In this document: in pieces, positions 8,550 through 15,152 of the stretch | How the letters are laid out: each line of letters opens with the position of its first letter | How positions within the stretch are numbered: position 1 is the first letter of the stretch | NCBI GenBank assembly: GCA_020630955.1 | Contig: JAHDIE010000039.1 | Location: 1-33,097, forward strand | Origin: Saprospiraceae bacterium | Lineage (GTDB): Bacteria; Bacteroidota; Bacteroidia; Chitinophagales; Saprospiraceae | Direction of reading: 5' to 3' | DNA: 33,097 bases | The notes under the pieces: generated by a model | Database searches by the model: none | The model's input: the letters and a program-made list of their open reading frames with translations, nothing else | Told to the model about the DNA's origin: nothing | Program-made: the position numbers and the translations under genes

Positions 8550-9185
8550 TTAGTTTTCTCTCTCGTATTGACAACAACCTGGAAGTGCTTCATAGACATC
8601 ACTGGCAGTTTTTTCATTCTTAGTATCGTGTCCTACTTCTGCCATTTTTTCTTCAACATCCTCAATACTAATTTTAGAACTATCATAAGTAACTGTAAGC
8701 ATTTTAGTATCAATATCCCAATTGACTGTAGCAATGCCTTCCATTTCGTTCCCAGCTTTGTGGATTCTTGCTTTGCACATGCCACAGTTACCAAAAACAT
8801 AAATGTCTTCAGTCACAAGGGCATCTTCGTTTAAGCTTTGTATTTTTTCTTTGCTTTTTTCGATAGAACCGTCTGCTCTTTTGATGGTAGTTTTGACTGC
8901 AGTGTATCCTGCAGCATCCACTTGGCTTTCTACCTGTTCTACAGTGAGCGGCCTATCTGCTGGAAAGGTAAAATCGAATTGACCAGTTTCCATGTCAATT
9001 TTAACTCCTTTTACTCCCTTCAGCTCTTTGAACTTTTTTTCTAAGCCATATGCACAGAATGGGCAGCCTAGCCCATCTACCATGACTGTGTAATTGTCTT
9101 TTTCTACTTTTTGTGCATTAGCATTTTCTGTTCCAATAAAAAGAAACAATAATGCAGTGATGATTGAAATATTTATAATTTTCAT
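8550..9185 (-). CDS. Exported protein with two heavy-metal-associated (HMA) domains
   Basis: A 211-residue protein with a signal peptide ending near NANAQ (residue 25) and two HMA ferredoxin-like folds. The first, about 32-98, has the Cys pair C41/C44 in GLGCPFCAYGLEKKF. The second, about 126-190, has C134/C137 in GNCGMCKARIH. Both are CxxC metal sites at the position used by copper/mercury chaperones, although the first lacks the classic MxCxxC spacing. The tail carries a further CC pair (C204/C205, LPGCCQYER), typical of the Bacteroidota periplasmic type. Likely role: binding or handing over soft metal ions in the periplasm; the metal is not determined. It lies 19 bp after the beta-barrel gene and its stop overlaps the longest reading of the NHL gene, so the genes are probably one transcript. 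Confidence 0.9.
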   Translation of the reverse strand: MKIINISIITALLFLFIGTENANAQKVEKDNYTVMVDGLGCPFCAYGLEKKFKELKGVKGVKIDMETGQFDFTFPADRPLTVEQVESQVDAAGYTAVKTTIKRADGSIEKSKEKIQSLNEDALVTEDIYVFGNCGMCKARIHKAGNEMEGIATVNWDIDTKMLTVTYDSSKISIEDVEEKMAEVGHDTKNEKTASDVYEALPGCCQYEREN

Positions 9186-9204
9186 AATAAATGTTTTAAA
9201 AATT

Positions 9205-9999
9205 TTAGATTATGTACCTAGCTCCAAAGAGCAGGCTATATTTTCTGTTTCCGTGATGTAATTCAGTTTGATAAAGTGGCAATTGAATTGCAGTTTCTAT
9301 GGTTAACCTTTTTCTAGCATATTGAATACCTTGTGCATAAAGAAGCATATTTGCTTCAATTTCGGTGGCACGCACATAGCTATATTCAAAGAATAAATTT
9401 AATTGATTGACTGGATAGACTGGTTTTAATACTGGCAGACCGAAGCCTAGATTAATTCTTAATTCATCAGTTTCATCTTGAAGAGACAGATTATAGCCTA
9501 TCTCACCTGAGATACCATATTTGATCGTTTCATAGCCAGCAACGATGGCATAATATCCTTTATATAAGCCAGTGCTCATGTCATGAATATCAAGCTTTTC
9601 TCCGGTAGGTAAGTTTTGCAATGATTTAGCAACCATTCTAAAGGTCTTACCCGTTTTATCGTTTCTGAAAAATTGATATTTAAGCAAAATATTCATGTCG
9701 CCTAATCCTGATCCGTCAAAGCCAAAGCCAGGGTCAAAATCATATTTTACAAATGGGACATGTAATGCAACCAAAGCATTCTTGTGAAAAATATAGTGAA
9801 GCATAATCGGTACTTTCGTAAAGTTGCCAAAATCAGTGCTTCTATATTCTGTTAATGTTTTTGCAATAAAGCTTCCTTTTGAAAGCATGATTGGTTTGTC
9901 TGCTGTAATTGGTGGTCCTTGTGCTGATAATTCTACAGGGGACATTGCACTGAATACAACGAGAACAAAAATATGTTTAATTAATATTTTATAATTCAT
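9205..9999 (-). CDS. Outer-membrane beta-barrel protein (putative transporter)
   Basis: A 264-residue protein with a signal peptide ending near SAQ (residue 27). Then come alternating amphipathic strands: KVPIMLHYIFHKNALVALHV, GSGLGDMNILLKYQFFRN, FRMVAKSLQNLPTGE, LRINLGFGLPVLKPV, LNLFFEYSYVRA. It ends LLFGARYII, a typical outer-membrane barrel terminus. The GLGDMNILLKYQF and LPTGE elements recur in barrel proteins often annotated simply as transporter or Phenol_MetA_deg-like. Substrate is unknown. It sits between the HYC_CC_PP gene (72 bp upstream) and the HMA gene (19 bp downstream), so a link to metal entry, exit or sensing is plausible but not shown. No TonB plug domain is present, so it would be a passive or structural barrel. 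Confidence 0.8.
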   Translation of the reverse strand: MNYKILIKHIFVLVVFSAMSPVELSAQGPPITADKPIMLSKGSFIAKTLTEYRSTDFGNFTKVPIMLHYIFHKNALVALHVPFVKYDFDPGFGFDGSGLGDMNILLKYQFFRNDKTGKTFRMVAKSLQNLPTGEKLDIHDMSTGLYKGYYAIVAGYETIKYGISGEIGYNLSLQDETDELRINLGFGLPVLKPVYPVNQLNLFFEYSYVRATEIEANMLLYAQGIQYARKRLTIETAIQLPLYQTELHHGNRKYSLLFGARYII

Positions 10000-10027
10000 G
10001 ATTTTAATGTGTACAAATAATGAAATA

Positions 10028-10046
10028 GTATTGATGTTAACAATAC
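10028..10046. repeat. Inverted repeat between HYC_CC_PP and beta-barrel genes
   Basis: GTATTG-ATGTTAA-CAATAC: 6-bp perfect arms (10028-10033, 10041-10046) and a 7-base spacer, in the 72-bp gap. The spacer region also contains the palindrome TGTTAACA. It could be an internal operator or an mRNA stem that sets expression of the downstream genes. There is no T-run, so it is not a standard terminator. Confidence 0.35.
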
Positions 10047-10071
10047 ATTTAAATACAGTAACATTAAAAAT

Positions 10072-10533
10072 CTAACAAAGAAAGGACTGAAAAAGGATTG
10101 TTTTTTCAGTGACTATTAAAGGAGGTTTGTACTTGAAAAATTTATTCTTAGTATGGTACTTATGAGCGTAACTTTCAATTACTTCAGTACCTAGAAGATA
10201 TTTAAAATCAATATTAGCTTCTTGTGCAATTGAGAAAGAACCAAAGCCATAGTCTATATCAAACTGAACCAATTTTGTGTCATTTGAACAACAACCATTT
10301 TCTTCTTCTGAATCACAGGTAATTTTTGCTGAATGACATGATGACTTTGCATCGGTATGGCAAGAAGCCTTCATAGCTGCCAATTCATGGCAAGATTTTG
10401 CATGCTTGTACAATGCAAAATTTTTAAACTCACCTTGACAATAATGGAAATCTGCTGAAAAGCCAACAGAAACGCCAAACATCAAGAAAGCCATGCTTAG
10501 GGCAAATAATCTATGTAATCTTCTGTTCTTCAT
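10072..10533 (-). CDS. HYC_CC_PP family exported protein
   Basis: A 153-residue protein with an N-terminal signal segment (about 8-27) and the three landmarks that name the family: HYC at 30-32 (DFHYCQGEF), CC at 81-82 (NGCCSND) and PP at 137-138 (KYKPPLI). Between them are further Cys/His residues (C48, H49, C58, H59, C66, H67, C73), giving repeated CH pairs. These strongly suggest metal coordination in the periplasm, but no biochemical role is known to me. It is first of four minus-strand genes (HYC, beta-barrel, HMA protein, NHL lipoprotein). An exact TAnnTTTG element and a 12-bp palindrome lie just upstream of the ATG, so expression is probably regulated. The C-terminal region is enriched in aromatic and basic residues. 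Confidence 0.85.
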   Translation of the reverse strand: MKNRRLHRLFALSMAFLMFGVSVGFSADFHYCQGEFKNFALYKHAKSCHELAAMKASCHTDAKSSCHSAKITCDSEEENGCCSNDTKLVQFDIDYGFGSFSIAQEANIDFKYLLGTEVIESYAHKYHTKNKFFKYKPPLIVTEKTILFQSFLC

Positions 10534-10540
10534 TAATCCA

Positions 10541-10560
10541 TATAACGTTATACAAAGTTA
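10541..10560 (-). promoter_or_regulatory. Promoter and palindromic operator of the HYC/OMP/HMA/NHL operon
   Basis: On the minus strand TAACTTTG (plus 10553-10560) is an exact TAnnTTTG -7 element. TTA stands 19 bases upstream in place of the TTG -33 element. Directly downstream, at the predicted start site, lies the perfect 12-bp palindrome TATAACGTTATA (10541-10552), 8 bases before the ATG. A regulator binding there would block initiation. Confidence 0.45.
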
Positions 10561-10647
10561 ATTAGTTTCTTTTTAAGATTAAAATCTACAATTTTCATTT
10601 GGCACTATTTTGATTAAACAATATTGAATAATGGTGATAAATCCTAT

Positions 10648-11415
10648 TTATAGCTGTGTTTTCGCAAAATGAAACATGGCATCTGATAAAAAATCTGTAA
10701 AATGGTCGTGTGATTGGCCAATAACTTTGGTATATCTATGATCCAACTGGTATAATTGGGCTAGACCTTTAAATTCTGATTTTTGGGTAGATGGACTTCC
10801 AGAGGTACCCCAAAATTTTCTGATGTTTTGATACAGTCTAGAGATTTCTAACTGAACGGAAGGGCTCTCAATCTTTTCAGATGAAATATCTAATAGTTTA
10901 TTGAATATTTCCTTTTGTTCTATTTTGAGTCCTTCAAATTGAACTTTGCTCAAACTTTTTAAATACTTTTCGCTGGTGTTGAAATTTCTTTCGCCAAATT
11001 TTTTTTTAGATTGTGTTTTAATGTTATCTATTTCTTCGGGATCAAATCCTTCATATAGTTCTTTGTCTGTTATCATTTTTTTCTTTTTGATTTGTGAAAT
11101 TGTTTTGTCAAGTGTTTTTAGTATTATTTCAATTCTTTCTTTTTTTCTTAAGAGTTCAAGTTTGTGATTTTTCAATGCGTTTAATTGGTCAAAATTTCTA
11201 TCATCTAATAATATTCTAATTTCTGACAGAGGCAAACCTAATTCTTTATATAAAAGAATTTGTTGTAGTCTGTAAAGTTCATTTTTGCTATATAGTCTGT
11301 AATTTTTTTCTGTTCTGATGGCAGGATTTAATAGTCCAATTTTATCGTAGTGATGTAATGTTTTAACACTAATTCCAGTTAATTCAGACAATTGTTTTAC
11401 TTTATAAGTGGTCAT
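10648..11415 (-). CDS. MerR-family transcriptional regulator with TipAS-like ligand domain
   Basis: A 255-residue regulator. Residues 1-72 form the MerR winged helix (YKVKQLSELTGISVKTLHHY, then IGLLNPAIR and YRLYSKNELYRLQQILLYKE). A coiled coil spans about 75-115 (LRKKERIEIILKTLDKTISQ), and a TipAS-type helical domain about 125-250. There is no Cys cluster, so it is not a metal sensor of the CueR/ZntR type. TipAS domains in Streptomyces TipAL bind thiopeptide antibiotics and in relatives other amphipathic drugs; ligand here is unknown. It lies 114 bp upstream of the HYC_CC_PP gene on the same strand, but that gene has its own promoter-like site, so functional linkage is uncertain. Its own promoter shows MerR-like geometry, suggesting autoregulation. 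Confidence 0.92.
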   Translation of the reverse strand: MTTYKVKQLSELTGISVKTLHHYDKIGLLNPAIRTEKNYRLYSKNELYRLQQILLYKELGLPLSEIRILLDDRNFDQLNALKNHKLELLRKKERIEIILKTLDKTISQIKKKKMITDKELYEGFDPEEIDNIKTQSKKKFGERNFNTSEKYLKSLSKVQFEGLKIEQKEIFNKLLDISSEKIESPSVQLEISRLYQNIRKFWGTSGSPSTQKSEFKGLAQLYQLDHRYTKVIGQSHDHFTDFLSDAMFHFAKTQL

Positions 11416-11420
11416 TGTAA

Positions 11421-11466
11421 TTGTTTGTAAAACAAATATAGTCTATCACCTTGGGTAAGGGTCAAG
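11421..11466 (-). promoter_or_regulatory. MerR-type autoregulatory promoter
   Basis: Read on the minus strand, CTTGACCCTTACCCAAG (plus 11450-11466) carries CTTG...CAAG half-sites, as in MerR-family operators. TATATTTG (plus 11433-11440) is an exact TAnnTTTG element. The spacer from TTG to TAnnTTTG is 22 bases, longer than the favoured 19. The start-site region adds an inverted repeat TTGTTT-GTA-AAACAA (plus 11421-11435) that overlaps the -7 element. Confidence 0.5.
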
Positions 11467-11483
11467 CAGAATTATTATGAACA

Positions 11484-11774
11484 TTAAATTAGTAATGCTG
11501 AAGTCCTGATTAACCTTAATTTTTTAGCCTTTGTGAGTTTCTTAATTGCATATTCTCGACTGCTTGCTTCAGTTCGGTCATTGTAACATTCATAATATTT
11601 GAGAACTACAGGTTGTCTTGCACGTGTATATCTTGCTGCTTTACTTTTTACTGAATTGTCATTGTGTTCGTTGAGTCTTCTTTTTAGATCATTGGTGATT
11701 CCGGTATATAAAGATTCATCATTGCATTGAAGCATATACACAACCCATTGTCCTTTGTTGATATTAATATTCAT
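11484..11774 (-). CDS. GIY-YIG domain protein (UPF0213-like)
   Basis: A 96-residue single-domain GIY-YIG protein. The two strands WVVYMLQC (10-17) and LYTGITNDL (22-30) hold the paired tyrosines Y13 and Y23. RRLNEHN (32-38) carries the family Arg and His, and the C-terminal E74 (SREYAIKKL) is the likely metal-binding acidic residue. All expected catalytic positions look intact. Members of this small family are presumed nucleases, but substrates are mostly unknown. The ATG overlaps the SRAP stop by one base (TAATG), so translation is coupled to the SRAP gene. The partnership suggests a DNA-repair role at damaged sites; this is inference from context. It is last in a three-gene operon; I see no clear terminator after it. 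Confidence 0.9.
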   Translation of the reverse strand: MNININKGQWVVYMLQCNDESLYTGITNDLKRRLNEHNDNSVKSKAARYTRARQPVVLKYYECYNDRTEASSREYAIKKLTKAKKLRLIRTSALLI

Positions 11775-12478
11775 TAACCAAATAAATCGCCTTGTTGGGT
11801 AAGTTCAATTGGGTCTAACAAAGAAGCATTATTTTCTGAGACTTTACCGACTCTTTTTGAAACAGGATAGGCTTTCATTTTCTCTTGGGGATAAGGTTCA
11901 ATCATTTTTAAAAGATCATCAGGAGGGATTGAGTCATCCAGCCATAAAGCCTCTTGTTCAGGTAATAAAATGGCTGGCATTCTATCATGAATGTCTTTTA
12001 ATAGATTGTTTGGTTCTTGAGTTATGATTGTAAAAGACTCTATCACCTCATCTTTTTGTGATTGCCAGATTTCCCAGAGTCCGGCACAGCAAAATATTTC
12101 TTGATCGGTGGTTACAATTCTATAGGGTTGTTTTTCTTTTTTAACTTTTTTCCACTCATAAAATCCATCTAGAGGTACTAAGCATCTTCTTTTTTTTAAT
12201 GCGTATTTGAAGCTATTTTTTTCTGTGATCGTTTCTTTTCTTGCATTTATCATTTTGTATCCAATCTTGATATCTTTAGCCCAAGAAGGAATGAGTCCCC
12301 ATCTAAAAAGTCTTACATGGTTTTGTTCTACGTTGGTAACTACGGGATGATAGTGAGTGGGGGCTACGTTAAAATTTGGAAGCGGGTTGTATCGTTCCAA
12401 TTCATCGGAATAGAAGGTGGCGTTAAATCTTGCTTCTATTTCTTTTTCTGTTTTGGTCAGAGAAGACCTTCCACACAT
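11774..12478 (-). CDS. SRAP-domain protein (YedK/HMCES family)
   Basis: A 234-residue SOS-response-associated peptidase-family protein. These proteins form a covalent thiazolidine crosslink between Cys2 and abasic sites in single-stranded DNA, shielding them during replication. All key residues are visible: C2 after the initiator Met (MCGRSS), N78 and R80 (INARKE), E108 (LDGFYEWKK) and H164 (IHDRMPAI). Length is that of E. coli YedK. The invariant Cys2 fixes the start at 12478, where ATG overlaps the stop of the SPOR gene (TAATG). Downstream, a GIY-YIG protein starts with the same overlap. No LexA-type operator was recognised. The biochemical call is firm; whether it is damage-inducible here is not shown. 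Confidence 0.96.
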   Translation of the reverse strand: MCGRSSLTKTEKEIEARFNATFYSDELERYNPLPNFNVAPTHYHPVVTNVEQNHVRLFRWGLIPSWAKDIKIGYKMINARKETITEKNSFKYALKKRRCLVPLDGFYEWKKVKKEKQPYRIVTTDQEIFCCAGLWEIWQSQKDEVIESFTIITQEPNNLLKDIHDRMPAILLPEQEALWLDDSIPPDDLLKMIEPYPQEKMKAYPVSKRVGKVSENNASLLDPIELTQQGDLFG

Positions 12479-13134
12479 TAAAGTCTCTTTTTTTGAACAT
12501 AAGAATCAATATCTCTAAGGTCTGCTTTGGCTGCGTTTGCACTATTCATTGAAGAATACTTACCAGCAATTACCGTATAATATCTTGAATTCTCAAAGAT
12601 TACACTTTGGGCATTTGGAAATCCCATATTTTTTAATCTTGATACCATTGCATTAGCATTCGATTCTTGTGAGTAATTACCAGTAATGAGAAGATAATTA
12701 CCTGTTGAGCTTCCAGAAGCAGATGTACTTTTGGTTTCTTTTGGTACTGCATTGCTTGGTTCTACTTTTTCTGTTTGAACCACATCTTCGGGTGGATTGT
12801 AACTTGGTGCATCGTCTTGAACATAAGAAGGGCTGTTGTCATCATCCGTATTTTCATTATCTTCAGAAGAATTTGAATATGATTTTGTTTCACCATTGTC
12901 TGTTGAAAAATCAATATCATCACCTTCGAATTCTTCCTCGCCATCATCAATTATTGATTCTGCTTTGGCCACAACTTCGCCTCCAGCTTTTTTAATGTTG
13001 TCAGTTACTTCAGTCGCTGTGTCGGTGATACTATCTGCTGCAGAATTACCGCATGATTTTAGCATGGAACCAAATAAAAGGAAAATCAATATCAGGACAA
13101 TGCTATAGATAGAAATCTGTAATACCTTTCCCAT
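12478..13134 (-). CDS. SPOR-domain membrane-anchored protein
   Basis: A 218-residue protein with one N-terminal membrane helix (about 7-25, ISIYSIVLILIFLLFGSML). A long Asp/Glu/Ser-rich disordered linker follows (about 50-140), then a C-terminal SPOR domain (about 145-218: NYLLITGNYSQESNANAMVS, ILKNMGFPNAQ-like segment, YYTVIAGKYSSMNSANAAK). SPOR domains bind denuded peptidoglycan glycans at division sites, so the protein probably projects into the periplasm; C28 after the helix could alternatively be a lipid anchor. It is first in an operon with SRAP and GIY-YIG genes, an unusual mix of envelope and DNA repair. A promoter-like TAAATTTG lies 38 bp upstream. The linker is acidic enough to produce open frames on other strands, which I consider noise. 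Confidence 0.88.
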   Translation of the reverse strand: MGKVLQISIYSIVLILIFLLFGSMLKSCGNSAADSITDTATEVTDNIKKAGGEVVAKAESIIDDGEEEFEGDDIDFSTDNGETKSYSNSSEDNENTDDDNSPSYVQDDAPSYNPPEDVVQTEKVEPSNAVPKETKSTSASGSSTGNYLLITGNYSQESNANAMVSRLKNMGFPNAQSVIFENSRYYTVIAGKYSSMNSANAAKADLRDIDSYVQKKRL

Positions 13135-13171
13135 AAGATAAATTATAAATAAAACTAATGTGTTATTGGTT

Positions 13172-13179
13172 CAAATTTA
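13172..13179 (-). promoter_or_regulatory. -7 element of the SPOR-SRAP-GIY-YIG operon
   Basis: TAAATTTG on the minus strand is an exact TAnnTTTG match in the 56-bp gap after the purF-like gene, 38 bases before the SPOR start. No clear TTG -33 element is visible, so the promoter may be weak or activator-dependent. Confidence 0.4.
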
Positions 13180-13190
13180 AGTAATTACCT

Positions 13191-15083
13191 TTAGAAATAA
13201 GCCCTTTTATCGATTTTCTTGATATAGTTCATGAAAGACTTGTTGACAACTCTAATACCTCCATCTGTGGGATAATTACCAGAGAAGTACCAATCTCCAG
13301 TGTGGTTCGGGCAAGCTTTGTGTAAACCATCTATGGTTTGGTATATTACTTCAACTTCTGCGTTGAGGTTTGGTGGAGTTACAATCTTAGCGATTTCTTC
13401 ATTTAATTCTTCAAGTGTAAATAGCTCATACAATTCCTGGACTTCATTTTTTAGGCTAACATCAGGAATATTAAATTGCATTTCACAACGTTCGTAAGTT
13501 TGTCCGAGAAGATGTTCTTTATTGTTTTTCTTGAGAAGATTTACAAGAGCTCTAAAAGCTACAAATTCCTTCATCTTTGACATATCTATTCCATAGCAGT
13601 CTGGATATCTGATTTGAGGTGCGGAACTTACAATGATTATTTTCTTTGGTTGTAAGGTGTCTAAAATTTTCAGAATACTATTTTTAAGAGTAGTACCTCT
13701 TACGATGGAGTCATCCAGCATGACAAGCGTGTCTACCTTATTGTTGACTAAGCCATAAGTCACATCGTATACGTGAGAAACTAGATCAGCACGGCTAGCG
13801 TCATCAGCAATAAAGGTTCTCATCTTTGCATCCTTAACCGCTATTTTTTCAACTCTTGGTTTAATAGAAAGTATTTTTTCTATTTCCTCTTCTGAAAGAT
13901 TTGAACTGTTAAGAAGTTTTTCTTTTTTTAATTTATCAAGCTCTGAGTTTATTCCTTCTACTAGACCATAAAAGGCAACTTCTGCAGTGTTTGGAATAAA
14001 AGAGAAGATTGTATTTTCGGTATCGTAATTTACTTTTTCCAAAACTTGTTTCGCAAGTTGTATTCCTAACTTTTTGCGTTCTAAGTAAATGTCTCGATCT
14101 GTTCCTCTTGAAAAATATATTCTTTCGAAAGAGCATGATTTCTTTTCATGTTCGTCCTTTACAGAAACTTCGGCAACTAAGCCATTTTTCTTTATGATTA
14201 ATGCATGCCCTCTTTTTAGTTCCTTAACAGCATCGATATGAACACCCATGCAAGTTTGAATAGCAGGTCTTTCTGATGCAACAACGACAATTTCCTCATC
14301 TTGATAATAAAATGCTGGTCTGATGCCACCAGAATCTTTCATTACAAAAGCATCACCATGTCCTAACATACCAGCCATAACATAGCCGCCATCAAATTTT
14401 CTACTTGCACGTTGGAGTAGTCTCTTAATATCTAAGTGTTCTCCAATAAGATGAGTGATTTCGTTATTAGAATATCCTTCGGCTTTGAACCAAGTAAACA
14501 ATCTTTGGACCTCATCATCCAAAAAATGCCCAATTTTTTCCATTACGGTTACTGTATCTGACTTTTCTTTTGGATGTTGTCCAAATGATAATAGTTCTTC
14601 GAAAAGCTCATTAACATTCGTCAAATTAAAGTTACCAGCGATTACAAGATTCCTTGTAATCCAATTATTTAGTCGGAGGAAAGGATGACATGTTTCGATG
14701 GTATTTAGACCATGTGTCCCATATCTTAGGTGTCCTAAATAGACTTCACCAATGTAAGGTTTGTTCTCTTTAAGCCATTTGGCATCTTTTAATTGCTCAG
14801 GAGAAAGATCAGAGAAATGAGTGTGCACTTGATTAAACAAATCATCTAGGTAATTAGATGCATTGCTTCTTTTTCTGCTGATGTATCTATTTCCGGGCGC
14901 TACATCTAGTTTGATCGTGGCTATACCAGCTCCATCTTGACCTCTGTTTCTTTGTTTTTGAAGCAGGAGCTGTAATTTGTTTAAGCCGTAAAGTGGTGTA
15001 CCATATTTATCAACATAGTATTGAATCGGTTTTAAAAGTCGCACTAATGCTAAGCCGCATTCATGCTTGATGGTATCGCTCAT
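13191..15083 (-). CDS. purF: Amidophosphoribosyltransferase, long Bacteroidota form
   Basis: A 630-residue PurF-family enzyme, which makes 5-phosphoribosylamine from PRPP and glutamine, the first step of de novo purine synthesis. The N-terminal Ntn-hydrolase glutaminase has its catalytic Cys at position 9 (MSDTIKHECGLA), implying removal of an eight-residue propeptide, then RNRGQDGAGIA and GHLRYGTHG. The C-terminal phosphoribosyltransferase has the PRPP loop VMLDDSIVRGTTLKNS at about 450-465. It is over 100 residues longer than E. coli PurF (about 505), partly from inserts in the glutaminase half and after position 380. Bacteroidota often have this form beside a shorter PurF, so it may be a paralogue with a distinct role. 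It is downstream of ftsH (69 bp) on the same strand. Confidence 0.9.
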   Translation of the reverse strand: MSDTIKHECGLALVRLLKPIQYYVDKYGTPLYGLNKLQLLLQKQRNRGQDGAGIATIKLDVAPGNRYISRKRSNASNYLDDLFNQVHTHFSDLSPEQLKDAKWLKENKPYIGEVYLGHLRYGTHGLNTIETCHPFLRLNNWITRNLVIAGNFNLTNVNELFEELLSFGQHPKEKSDTVTVMEKIGHFLDDEVQRLFTWFKAEGYSNNEITHLIGEHLDIKRLLQRASRKFDGGYVMAGMLGHGDAFVMKDSGGIRPAFYYQDEEIVVVASERPAIQTCMGVHIDAVKELKRGHALIIKKNGLVAEVSVKDEHEKKSCSFERIYFSRGTDRDIYLERKKLGIQLAKQVLEKVNYDTENTIFSFIPNTAEVAFYGLVEGINSELDKLKKEKLLNSSNLSEEEIEKILSIKPRVEKIAVKDAKMRTFIADDASRADLVSHVYDVTYGLVNNKVDTLVMLDDSIVRGTTLKNSILKILDTLQPKKIIIVSSAPQIRYPDCYGIDMSKMKEFVAFRALVNLLKKNNKEHLLGQTYERCEMQFNIPDVSLKNEVQELYELFTLEELNEEIAKIVTPPNLNAEVEVIYQTIDGLHKACPNHTGDWYFSGNYPTDGGIRVVNKSFMNYIKKIDKRAYF

Positions 15084-15152
15084 AGGCTTGATTATTTTGC
15101 GAATCTATAAGGATTGTCTTAATAAAGAAAATCTCCATCCTATTATTTAATG

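Noticed and set aside
12705-13108. Overlapping open frames on both strands over the SPOR protein linker
   Set aside because: They mirror the low-complexity acidic linker (repeated GAT/GAA codons) and show no protein-like features.
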